From contig JAWQRO010000167.1 of the NCBI GenBank assembly GCA_033557835.1, forward strand, positions 1-51,464: a DNA stretch of 51,464 nucleotides, read 5' to 3'. Position numbers and translations under genes: made by a program. Every line of letters starts with the position of its first letter. The stretch's first letter is position 1. Shown here one piece after another: positions 10,971 through 22,239 of this stretch. The DNA comes from Helochares maculicollis (Eukaryota; Arthropoda; Insecta; Coleoptera; Hydrophilidae). The notes under the pieces were generated by a model that had not been told where the DNA came from, made no database searches, and worked only from the letters and a program-made list of their open reading frames with translations.

Positions 10971-11239
10971 TACTCTCGTTGGCACGTGGCGTAGCTGATA
11001 AACCTTTTCATATTGTATGTACAATAGAATGCATAGCGAAGTGAAAACAATCAAGAAACATTTCTATGTTGAGATTTAAAACATTTTTACCGATATAAGA
11101 CATTTACATATTAACAAGACTGCTCTGTGTATGTAAACTCTAAAGTTTTTTTTTCTCATTAAAAGCTTTCTACCCTCTACGTCGGAATGCTATAGGATCT
11201 TTCATCAATTTTTTTCTAGAGCAGGATCAGTACAGTTTT

Positions 11240-11975
11240 CCCGTTTCTTCTATGTTCTTAACTCACTTCGATCCTACTTCGCTTATTCTGTCGATCCATT
11301 TCTTTATACTTTTTTCCTTTCTTCATCTACTATTATTTTTGACCTCCGGTATTTTATTTACTATGCCTTTATGTTTCTTTCTATGTGGAAGTACCAATTC
11401 AGCTGCCCTCTTTCAATTTTACTCATTATATCTTCTTGATTCAACATAACTCTGTTCGTTTTTCGTTTTGTCCATTACGATTTTTCTCGCATTCTTCCTC
11501 AATTGTTAAATTTTCATCGCCTTGCTTTCGGGTTTATGTTATATTATTCAAATATCACTTACATTCATAATTACTGCTCCCGTAGAATTATACACCCTTT
11601 ATTTGATCATTATTTTTCTTCTTCCCGACGCTGGTTTGATTAAAAGCGTGTGTTTGTTCCTCCATTTTATGCTGTGCGTACTTCGATTGTATCGTCGTGT
11701 GATATGATAGTACCAAAATATTCAAAAGTGTCAATCACTAGTTCTTGCTAGTCCTTTATTTTAGTTATTGACTTTTTTGCTGGATCTTATTTATTTACTA
11801 TAATTAGTTTGCCTGTTACTTTCATATTTATTATCTCTTTTCCTCTTTGCATATCAAAAATTGATCTTTTACCGGTTAAGCAGTGTTTTGTATTTCTTCC
11901 ATCTACTGTATCAAACTCTGCTCGCAAAACGAATAAATTGAAATAGTTTTTCTTAGATGTTTCTCTTTTCATTCT
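11240..11975 (-). mobile_element. LINE reverse transcriptase relic, minus strand
   Basis: The top strand is T-rich with few purines, the mirror image of an A-rich LINE coding strand. A minus frame ending near 11.79 kb gives NYFNLFVLRAEFDTVDGRN, which resembles the RT block 2 pattern (FVDFKKAFDSVDR). Other minus-frame pieces are Lys/Glu-rich and broken by stops. Boundaries are uncertain. Confidence 0.45.
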
Positions 11976-13553
11976 ACGATAGATTCAATATATATATATA
12001 TAGATGTTATCATATGTTTGTTTTTGTTTTCAGTAAGCTATTTATTGTTCTCCCTATATGTTTACCAAAGAGTCTTACTTTTAGGAATTTTACAGAATTG
12101 ATAAAACCCTATTTAAGTGTGATCTAGAGATATTTTTGGAACTTGAGGAACAGTCTAGAAGGGAAGGGATTTTCATAGCTCATTGATTATTACCAGGATT
12201 AAATGATTTTTGACCTAGAAATACTACTTTGTTTGGATCGAACAGTGAATAGATAGTAAGGCATTACATTTCAGTTGATTGGTTCTCTTTTAAGATCTAA
12301 AATTTAGATTTTTTGATTCAGAATGTTTTCCTTTGAAATGCTAGTTTTGACCAAACTAAAACGAATCTCCCATTTTGAAATACTAGAGTCAATTAAACTT
12401 TTTTGCTGCAGTTGCTTTAAAAACAAAACCATTATTTTTTTCACGAGAAATAATCGTATTATTAAAGACAGTCCAATATTTTTACAAATAGCAATTCTTA
12501 TTCTTATTATCGTTTTAATAGGTTCATTTATTATATATCACTAAAGGTCTGTTGTATTTAAAACATTTTACTATTGTTCAATTATTATTTTAATATTTAT
12601 ATTCTGTCCCCACACTCTATATTTTTGTGTGAAAGTGTGTTAGGTCCCCAAAAGTGTATTTTAATTGTATTTAAATATTTCTGTTGTTGATTGTGTTAAA
12701 ATTGTCTTTCTTCTTCTATATTTTTTCTCTCAGCACTAACACATTCCTTCTTTAGCGCTCTGTGACATTGGTTGCCCCGAACATTGCATCTGCTTTGAAT
12801 ATTGTATTTTCCAATACTTTTACCTCTCTATTAACAAAATATGTCGTATTTCAACTACATATTTTGAACTTTTTGCTACATATTTTCCTCAATTCAGCCA
12901 TAGCTTGAACTGCTGCCTTTGGCTCTTTTAATGTTTCATTTGAGGTTCCTTCCAGAGAGCTTGCATTTGTTGACAGACAGGTTACTACCTGATTAGGACT
13001 TTCTAGTATCTAAAGTTAAAAATATGTAAGTTTTTGCAGCTTTTCTCTCAAAATACCAAGGACAAAATTTTTAATAAAATTGTCTTCAACATCTAAAAGT
13101 AATAGTTCTCATTTTAGATGTCGATAAAATTAACTAACGATAAATAAATAATAAAAATAATATAGTAACCAAGCAACTATTAACTTCCTTGTCAATTAGT
13201 TTTCAGTTATCCCCAATAGGGATTCCATTACACCGTTTTCTAACGAATCTTTAAAAATTTCTATATCCTGCTTCCCACAATTTCTCTAAGGATTCTTCAA
13301 TGGGTCGGGGCCCTGAAGTTGACATTAATTTTTTTAGATTTTGCAGTCCAAGATGTATCAAAAAGGTTGGATTATACAACTTTTTTGTATTGAAACCGCA
13401 CATTGATATGGGATTACTTCTTAGCTACACTACAAAGTTTCGCTACTCGTCACCTTTTTGGCTCTAAATAGAAGAACTCAACAAAAAGAGCATCATGAAT
13501 TTGATTGATCACATCATCTTAGTTTTGAATGTTTAACGTCCACAAACAAAAAC
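11976..13553. other. AT-rich intergenic DNA with a short TA repeat
   Basis: A short (TA)n run lies at about 11988-12001. A 73-codon frame at 12323-12544 encodes a hydrophobic C-terminus but has no recognisable family, and I treat it as chance. The promoter of the SAP-like gene should lie near the right end. Confidence 0.45.
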
Positions 13554-13626
13554 ATGCAATTCCAGAAAACAACAAGCAGTAGATCGACAAGCAAATTTTA
13601 CAAGCAGCTTTGCTCCGCTTCAGACC

Positions 13627-14286
13627 ATGGTAAGTACAGTTTCTTCTTTCATATCTACCCACTTCTTTCGATTAATGAAACTAATTTCCGTTGCATATGT
13701 AGACAAGCTCCGCAGAGGATTGTCAAAGGCAATCTGGGACAAAAACTGTTGAAGATAAGAAAAAATCTCAAGAACACGTTGAATCACAAATAGACAATAA
13801 AAACGACAAAAAACTAGTTGAGTCCCGTTTAGACACAGAAAATGATGAAAAGCCTTTAGAAATAGACACAAGCGGCGACAAAATCGAGGCAGTTTCTCCA
13901 GAGGCTTCATTTGCTCGTCAGTCGTCAAACTCATCATCAATTGGACAAAAAAGATCGTCCAGCGGCGTTTCAAATGTAAGTTTTTTAATTATATTTCAAA
14001 TATTCGTAATACGTCACAGTCTTGTCTAAAGGCACATTTGGGTCATTAGTCACGTATTTGATGCTAATTTCAGAGTTCCACCCCGCGAAAAAAAGCGCGC
14101 ACGAAGCCTCGACCCCAAGAAATCGATAATATGAAAGAATACCTCGACAAAGAGACGATCGAAAAATTAACGATGGCCACTTTACTTCATTGGTTAAAAG
14201 GAAATTCAGTGCACTGTACGACTAGGGACAAAAAAGCCGTTTTGATTCAGAAGATCAAAGACTATTACTCCAAACAGCAAGACTAG
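13627..14286 (+). CDS. Small SAP-like domain protein, unnamed
   Basis: Three exon segments join in phase 0: ATG at 13627-13629, directly followed by the donor GTAAGT; 13703-13975 (acceptor ATATGTAG, donor GTAAGT); and 14074-14286 (acceptor ATTTCAG). The product has 162 residues: a Lys/Glu/Ser-rich, probably disordered N-terminal half, a basic patch (STPRKKARTKPRP), and a C-terminal helical segment (DKETIEKLTMATLLHWLKG, then TRDKKAVLIQKIKDYYSK). The last part fits a SAP-type helix-extended loop-helix, which usually binds DNA or RNA. Only frame 0 of exon 2 is open, so the start codon must come from the end of the upstream exon. An AATAAA follows at 14356. I do not recognise the orthologue; nuclear function is inference. 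Confidence 0.65.
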
Positions 14287-14355
14287 GAAAGTGTTTTCTG
14301 TGCGTGGGAGTGATCATGGATTATTAGTTCATTTGTGTAGTTTTTAACAATTACG

Positions 14356-14361
14356 AATAAA
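14356..14361 (+). terminator. Poly(A) signal of the SAP-like gene
   Basis: A canonical AATAAA lies 70 bases after the stop codon. Confidence 0.7.
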
Positions 14362-14795
14362 ATGCAATTTACGCATTTTTTGTATATAAATGTTATATAT
14401 ATTTTCAGCGAAATAATACCTGAGACGCCAATTGTAACTTGAAAGATTTTCTAAGTTGAAAATGCACATGAGTAATTCTTAAGTGATTTTAAGATTAATA
14501 TAAAAATGGAGTTCCTAGAACGAATTTCTTGACAAGCAAGCATAAAGAATAAGAAAATGTGGGGGGACGTAAGCTTTGCCTTAGAAGCTAAATATGTGTT
14601 TCTGTTGGCAATTTTTCAAGTTCTTCTGATATCTAATTGAGAAATTCATCTCGGGAGTGCAAATTAGTTCAGTCCGCTTTTTGTAGGTACAAATGCATTT
14701 ATGTCAAAATAAAATGATAGAACAGATTAACTGAAATACCATATTATGCATTACTGGTTACGTGTTCCTACCGCTTATGCAATTTTTAATTTCAG

Positions 14796-14861
14796 CTCGA
14801 AAAAATATTTAAAAGCGATCAAAATTTCGACCCAAGTTTGGGGAAATGTCTGGAAGATACG
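14796..14861 (+). other. Isolated exon-like segment (22 codons)
   Basis: A strong acceptor (TTTTTAATTTCAG) and a donor (GTAGGT) flank 66 bases open in frame 0, reading LEKIFKSDQNFDPSLGKCLE then DT. Length and phase would let it be skipped or included in frame. It lies after the SAP-like gene's stop and poly(A) signal, so it is either an alternative downstream exon or chance. Confidence 0.2.
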
Positions 14862-16423
14862 GTAGGTGAAATAAAAAAGTCCTCCAATAATTTTTTACCA
14901 TACATTTTTTTGTCATTATCTAATTCTTTATCACTTACTCCTCAATTTCCAAGCTAAATATATCTAAATTTATTTAACATTTTTATTACCAACTCGGACA
15001 TGCCTTAATCTATTACTTACTAATCAATTTTGGACTGAAATCTTCAAAAATTTAGAAATAAAAAAATATTCGATATCTCTGAACGCTCACTCACCTAAAT
15101 ACGTTTAAATTTGATAAGCACTTGCTGATAAGTCACACTATACTAATATGCTTAAGTATGTAACTATGAACAGATTGTAGGAATTTTGCCGAAATGTACA
15201 AATAAGCAAGTTAAGAAAAAAATTGTATGTCTGGGATCTTCAAGAAACACTTCATGGTCATGTCAGGGTTAGACATATTTATAATTAAAGTGCTTCGTTA
15301 TAGATTTCTAGCATAATAAATAAATTGTGTTCGAGTTTACCAATGAGCCATGGGATTTCACATCCTTTCATTCAAGATCAATACATTGAACTTGTAACAA
15401 TGAAATAATTGCACGATTTAGAAATAACGTAGGATCAGCACTCTGGCATTCAGAATTCTCTATTGCGATCAGCAGATACTGCTCAGCGATTTCCTAAAGC
15501 AAAGGCAACTGTAAAACAGCACGATCACATTCTGAGGTCTTATTCTACAAAACTACTGTTTTAGAAGTTTAGGTATTTTGAAACATTTAAATAGTAACCT
15601 TCTCTTTCATTTCTAGTTAACGTGACCCCCGCTTTAGTACTTCTATGATAGCAATGTTCTTCACAGAAATATTTGATTCTAAACTAGAAGCCGCTAAAGA
15701 ATTTGTAAATATTTTCAATGGGTTCTTACACCAAAAGCAAATAAATTAATTTAATTTGCTAAATCTTGGCGTATACAAATTATGCAAAGAACGTTCATTT
15801 GCTGATTTTGCTGTATATACAAGATTACCCATTCCAACGTGTGGTGACGACAAGGTCGTGTGATTGTAATGCTGTAAATTAGACTTAAAAATACCACGTT
15901 TGTGTTAAAATAAAAAAGATTGGAAATATTATTAAATTAAGTTCGAAACTGATTTTACCAGAAGAGTTATATCAAACTGCAAGAAGAATGCAGAGGCTTT
16001 TCCATAGTGAACTTATAGTTGTGAAAGATTTCTTTTACATTTTATGTTAACAGGCTCATATTGAAGACAATTTTAACATACCAACAAGTCAGAAATTTCA
16101 TAACGAATAACTGTTGCCAGAAATGCCACCTAATCGTGCTGTTTCACCAAATTAGCGTTATGTAAATCGGCTGTGAAAGTATCTCATGTATAAGGAAATG
16201 CATCAATGGATTAGAATACGCATATTGACGTCAGAGCATGAACTCTGACTCATACAAAATGGTATTACAAGATTAAAAACATTTTTCGATGTGAATATCA
16301 TTTGTTCAATACTATGGTTTCAACATTTTAATTAATTTAAAATGCAGCTACAGATTTATTGTGTATTATTACGGCAAATTCTTTAACTTCTCGTCCCAAG
16401 AGGTTTGATAAAAACTGGTGTTT

Positions 16424-16575
16424 ATATGCGGGAACCATGTAAAAATGGATATTACTAATAACTCAATACCCGTTTTAAGGCGTTTGTATACGAATCTGAT
16501 GTGATATACGGGAACCGCGTAAAAAAGGACTATTATATACAAATGATTCTAAGTCTCTAGTGTTTAAAACGGGGC
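16424..16575. repeat. Imperfect direct repeat, unit about 80 bp
   Basis: Two stretches share the pattern ATATRCGGGAACCRYGTAAA at about 16424 and 16503. Each is followed downstream by a GTTTTAA-type segment, first as CCCGTTTTAAGG and then as GTTTAAAACGGG in inverse sense. Origin unknown. Confidence 0.4.
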
Positions 16576-16929
16576 TTTTTAATATGAAGATTATTAGGAT
16601 TCTTTAATAAAGCCCAAAAATTCCCGATATTTATGTTAATTTTACTTCTAGTACTAAGTATTTATGCCTCATTGACTAATACTTATGTTTACTATTTAGT
16701 CTATTTATTTATGTTACATTAGTTTGGGTAGTGTTCTACTGATGGTCAGAAAGCCGATTAGAGTCTGCTTTGCTCTTTTCGATCTTCTTATAAAAGCAAG
16801 CTTTCTTGACCTTTGCCAAGTGACGGCTACGAAGGCGGTTTGTTTCAAAAACCCCTTGCAACTACTTTTAGGAACCGGGGGATGTTAGCAAAGGTTCCTA
16901 TAGCCCTTGCGATCCCTCGGACATCCATA

Positions 16930-17345
16930 CTGAAATCGTGAAGTCTTAAAAAAACTACACCGTAAATAGGCACCGATACATGGTTCAACTGGAGCTTTTG
17001 GAAGAAAAAAATGTGTGCCATATAAATAAGGTAAAAGTGCTCTTTCACCAAGACAATGGGCCGTGTCGCGTCGTTGGCTAATATTATCAAAGGCCACGAC
17101 ACTTCGAATTGCTTCCGCACCCGCCGTATTTACCAGATTTAACTCCGAGCTATTTTTGCTTGTTCACAGATCTCAAAAAATGCTTTCGGGTAAGCGATTT
17201 GGCTTGAATGAAGAGATGCTCGTCGAAACAGAAGCCTAGTTTGAGGCCAAACATGAACGATCGAAATGTTAGAGAAGTGTTGGAATAACTGAATCATTCT
17301 TAACAGAGACTATAAATGCAGCTGAATTTTGCCAAAACGTTTATT
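16930..17345 (+). mobile_element. Mariner transposase relic (3' half)
   Basis: A plus-strand frame reads KVKVLFHQDNGPCR, then HFELLPHPPYLPDLTPSYF, then CLFTDLKKCF, with in-frame stops and shifts. This is the second half of a mariner transposase of the type ending in SNEEV-AETEA-FEAK. The middle Asp (HQDN) is retained, but the third catalytic Asp is lost (PSYF where PSDY is expected). I could not find terminal inverted repeats. It is older and of a different lineage from the two intronic mariners. Confidence 0.75.
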
Positions 17346-17571
17346 CGTCACCCTAAAGACTTTTCAGTCGTTGTGTGATATGAAAGGCGTCGACCGGGAT
17401 GATCAATCTTATTATTTAATTATTCGATAAACCCCAAAATGGACAAAACGATTAGCAACACACCTAATAAATTAGACTTTGTGACATTCATTTGTTTTGT
17501 CTAAATTCATCAAGACACCTAAATTAAATATAATAGCTTTTTAAAAGAAAGAGCGATGCACTGGCTAGCTG

Positions 17572-17787
17572 ATGAAATTGGAGAATTGGGCAACAATAAA
17601 TAACCAAACCTTCAACGTCTGGGCGAAATTTCCAAACGATGATCCGTCAGGAATATTAACAATCAAAGGACTTTTTGGAAACTCAGATACTAATGGAGGA
17701 TGGGGTCAAAAAAGAACATTTCTAATGAAGTATGGTACTTTAAGCGTTGCCACACCTTTAAAATATATTGACTTTTATTTCCTTTAG
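17572..17787 (+). CDS. Unassigned 71-codon ORF
   Basis: The ORF opens with ATG and has a balanced composition unlike the surrounding AT-rich noise: NNQTFNVWAKFPNDDPSG, ILTIKGLFGNSDTNGGWGQK, then RTFLMKYG. I recognise no family. It begins about 230 bp after the mariner relic and could be a transposon-captured or decayed exon. No splice partners were found and no signal peptide is evident. Confidence 0.2.
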   Translation: MKLENWATINNQTFNVWAKFPNDDPSGILTIKGLFGNSDTNGGWGQKRTFLMKYGTLSVATPLKYIDFYFL

Positions 17788-20700
17788 TCATTATTAGTCA
17801 AAATGTATTTATTTTTTATGTATTTTGACTGGTCGTTGTGATTTTTTTTTATTTAACATAGTTTACTGCGAAATAAACCACAAACAATAACGTATTTCAT
17901 TGTTAATTAAATATCAAAAGCTTTATTTAAAACCATTACCTGACATTTTTCTCTTGACAAGATTTAACGCGAGAAATACTAAAATTTGTCTGCTTTACGG
18001 ACCACGTTCCTAGCAAAATGTGCTAATTTCTCATAAAGAGTAGACCTTAAACAAACTATATAAAAAGCAAACGCATAATTGCGAAAGTGTGTATTTACGT
18101 ATTGGGATTAATTCTAATAAGCACAACAAACTTTACATAGTGACGATTATTCAATTTGCATAATTATGAGAGTTGGTGCATACGTGCCGAAGCTGGTGTA
18201 ACACGTCTCATATTAACAAGGATCTAAATTTGTCAAGTAAAATAAACAAATTAGAAATGGCGCATTGCTAGCAACAAAAGGTATCGACAACCAAGCATTG
18301 CAATAAAACTGGTGATCTAAGAAATCGCAAGGAATAGGCAGCAACCCTAATATTAAAATTTTGGCGCAGAAAACCAATTTTAGCCGATCACTCCCTAACC
18401 TCGTGAGCGAAATTATTAAAACCGTGGTTATCACAATCTTATTTGCAGTGTTGTTTTTATTTTATCAGGATATTTTAGGATTCTGAATAATTAGTTGGAT
18501 GTTTGTCGACCGCTTTGCGTTTTATTGTTGCTGTTTGTTTGATAACGAGATCACAATAGCTGAAGGAACCAGGATTTTTTTATCAATTCAAGACTGTCTG
18601 AGTAGGTCTAACTATAAGATTATAATTTAGTACTTTACATCTCAAGGACTTTTATTACGTGGATTTTTGCCAGACTACATGGCATGGGCGGTTTGGCAAG
18701 ATTTTTTGCGAGGCTTTTCATAGTTGATTGCTCGAGGCCCTGGGCGTAGGTCCGCGATATTTGCTATTTTTTTGTACAAATTTCCAAGTTGTACTACAAA
18801 TTAAGTAATAGGCATTTGTAAATAAAATACATTTCGTGCCGTCTTATCAGTAGATGCGTAACTTAGAAGGACATTTCTCTATCTTAGTGGATAAGATTAT
18901 CGATAAATTGAATAAGGCCATATTTGTTTGTTTACATGAATGGCAGAGCACTTATTATTCCAAGTGCTGAATTCAGGTCGTATTTCAGAAAACATAAAAA
19001 TGTGGAAGCGCCAGATTGTTTCGAAATTTGAGACGATAGAATGTGTCAATGGGCAAGATTCTCCATAGCCGTGTACGGTTCAAAGTCTAAAAAAACAAGA
19101 ATAACTGAGTTTTTTGTAAATATGTACACACAAATATTACCAATCCAGACGATAAAGAAATTTTTATCACATTTTTTTTACAACTGTGTTTACTAATTTA
19201 TATCTTTAAATATTGTGTTAATTTTTCTAAATTTTCGGAGCATACAGCATGAATTGCATGTCTGCAATAGGTGTAGTTAATTGCTTATTTTTAACGATAT
19301 TTCAAATTACGAAATTAGTCGTCTAAATTGCGTCATTCGATATTATTTGATTTAATTGTATGGAGTCGATTTAATTAAAAAATGCGATTACAGAAAGGAC
19401 AGGTAGTCAAGTCATTGTCCTGTACGTAGAATTTTTTCTACGTCACGTATATATTTAGGTAAGTGATGATGAACCGTTCGTAAGGGGTGTGGTAAAAATC
19501 AAGGATAATAAGTCTATGTTGTCCCAGGACGACCTTGCGTCCTGACGCTCACACAGTAAGAACGTGCTGGCTACGTAATAATCGACGTCACGCTCTCGAA
19601 ATTAATTATAGGCGAGTATTGCAATCGCAATCACGCGAATATTTTCGCGGTTCGCATGATAGGGGATTTGAAGTTGAGCAGGAGAATAGTATAACAAATT
19701 CTAGAGTTTTGTTTAAAATTAGATTGGTCAACCTCCCTCTTAGTAACAAGGAACATTTTCAGACCTTTATTTTCAAAAATAAAATAGATTTTATAGCAGC
19801 GGTTTGAATAAATCCAATTATTGTAACTAAAGCGTTATTTTTATTAAATTGCATTATTAGGTAAATGCATTTATTTATAAACGCACCACCTAGATGTGTT
19901 AATTGTTTTATTAAATACAGAAAACTCCACAAGAACGCATTAATGCTATTTTGCAATTACGAAGTGCCTTTAAGGCACGAATATCAACAGAGATGAAATT
20001 TACACAGCCCAAACAGCAAATCTATATTTACTTCCTGCACATTAAAAACCAATACAGATTTTATAAATAAACATAGTTTACTAATTTTAGAACAAATTAA
20101 ATCGTTTTGCAAAAACAAAATTACTCATCAAAAATTTGCATGATTTAAAATGTTAATTTCGAATTCCTATGTTTTTACAACGCTCCGAGCCTTCTATTGA
20201 TCATTTCCTTTTCACGTGGACAAACTTGATGCACAATCTACAATTTCCTTGGATTGTCCGTAGATAACGATGCAAATATAAACATTAGCCACTTCTACGT
20301 ACATCAATATACGCAAAAACTTTATTTGGAATGATGTTGTCAACTTGTTAATTATGTTGTTTGCTTATATGTATTACTAGAATTTTACCAGGTATTTTGC
20401 AAAGCAATGTAATTTATTTATGACATACGAATGATCGCGGAAAATACTTTATACGTTTTAATTTGAACAAGCTGAAACACGTGGCACGCAACAGCTTGTG
20501 TACGAAAAAATCCAGGTCAAAACCATGTAGTAAATTCTATTTTTAAAAATAGGAGGAACTATCAATATTTTTCACAACATTCGTCGTGTATTTTTAGTGA
20601 CGAGGCGCACATCTTTCACTTTAAAATAAATTTGAATTAATTGAGAAGATTCCCCTAGTAGTTAAATTTGCATCATTAGAGACCCTACTTAAATATTTAC

Positions 20701-22076
20701 TTTTTAATGTATTTGTAAATACGTTTATTTGTTTACTAAAATAGCGTATTAGTGCTATTTTTCTCATTCTATATAATTAATGATTCTGCAGCTTAGACAA
20801 CCTCTTATACTTATGACAATCAAACATGCTTATAGCTTATTTCGTTAAGAGATGGTTTAAAAGCTGTTTTTACGTTCTCTTTTTATTTAACTAACAAGAG
20901 CCTCTAAGGAATCCCTTGACCAAAGAGTCCTAGCACTGTAAGCCATCTTCTAACAGAGCGCAATAAGTGTGATTTTATATTGATTTTTCCAGGTTGCATG
21001 AGAAAAACAATTGTGCCTCAATAACAGGCTAGTTTAGGGAGTGAAATAAAAAGAAATTATGAAACATTTTTTCCAAATCAGAATCTTTTTTTATAGTCTG
21101 TACCCGCTTGGCATGGTTCATTTCTAAGATTAATTAACAAAATTTAAACTATTATGTGCATTACCAATAATTGACGCAGTAAAGATTGATTTACAAGATT
21201 GCAAAAAGTGAGAAAATGATGCCATGTTAAATATACATAAAATGTTAGTGTCGATTCATCTGATACACTTTTTACTACTTATTAATAAACAAGACCCGTT
21301 CATTTTAATTCAATTTTATTCTTCAGAGAAATCAATCCCAAACATATAATTAAAATTATGTATTACCTTGTTCAACTGGCATGAGAATATCAATATCATT
21401 AATTAACTTTAGATTTACCAACAAGTGAAATATACTAAAACTGTTAAAATGTTAAAACAACTATATCACATGCCACCATTGTAACCATTTTCAACCCCCA
21501 TCAATGGAAAATGAACTTGAACAAATATGATTTTCAGAATGCTAAATTTAACAAATTTTAAGACAAAAAAACTTAATGGATTATAAAACCTTACCCCTGA
21601 CAGAAAATACAGCTATCTAGATACAGAAACAATTGAAAAACTGTATTATTGAACCTAAAATGTACATACAAATGTTCTTTAGACAATGCAGAATCTTTTC
21701 TTGTTAATAACTTCATTGTGAAATAAGGTACGGAGGCTGAATATTCAAATCCATTCACTATTTTGCTGTAATTCTGATGGCGACATTAAACTAAGCTAAT
21801 TCTATGAGATTTTAGGATTTTAATAAAATCAACTTCAACATTCGATGCTATAATTATCTCAGCTTAACCTCTATACATGAGTACAAGCAATTTTAATATA
21901 AAAATACAATTTGCATTGTTATGAGCTATTGAAAGTTTACATTTAAAAGTATATATAAGAAACGCAAAAACAAAACAAGAAGCTTTACAAATATTCAATC
22001 AAACGCAATGAATCTTAATTGCACTTTTAGGTCTTTTTGTTTTCATTTAAATCCAACAGCCTGACTATAAATCTCG
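17788..22076. other. AT-rich intergenic DNA, 4.3 kb
   Basis: No gene is supported. A small cluster near 19.42-19.49 kb may be regulatory: an 8-bp stem hairpin with a T4 loop at 19424-19443, a CRE-like TACGTCAC at 19439-19446, the TATA-like TATATATTTA just after it, a strong donor-like TTTAG|GTAAGT, and a CACCC-type GGGGTGTGG at 19484-19492. An open frame at 19535-19807 follows but begins with TTG and looks like chance. Confidence 0.4.
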
Positions 22077-22082
22077 TTTATT
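22077..22082 (-). terminator. lgd: Candidate poly(A) signal of lgd
   Basis: AATAAA on the minus strand lies 158 bases beyond the lgd stop codon. Confidence 0.5.
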
Positions 22083-22239
22083 TCTCTTCATTGTTACATA
22101 TAAGCAGCGCGTCCTGCATACTTAAAATAAAAATCTAGACTAGCAAAGAATCTCTCTTTATACATTGTATGTAATATTTTGTATAATTAATAAATATACA
22201 TCGTTTACAGTTATGAAAGCACCGGCTATAACCAGTTTA

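Larger units (their letters stand above)
14362..16929. other. Intergenic DNA, 2.6 kb, with one exon-like segment and a short repeat
   Basis: Apart from the candidate exon at 14796-14861 and the repeat at about 16424-16575, both listed separately, I see no gene, RNA or recognisable element here. Confidence 0.5.

Noticed and set aside
12323..12544. 73-codon ORF with a hydrophobic C-terminus
   Set aside because: A Leu/Ile/Phe-rich segment arises easily from T-rich DNA, and nothing else supports a membrane protein gene.
19535..19807. 90-codon ORF after the 19.4 kb motif cluster
   Set aside because: It begins with TTG and matches no family. I kept the upstream motifs as a weak finding only.
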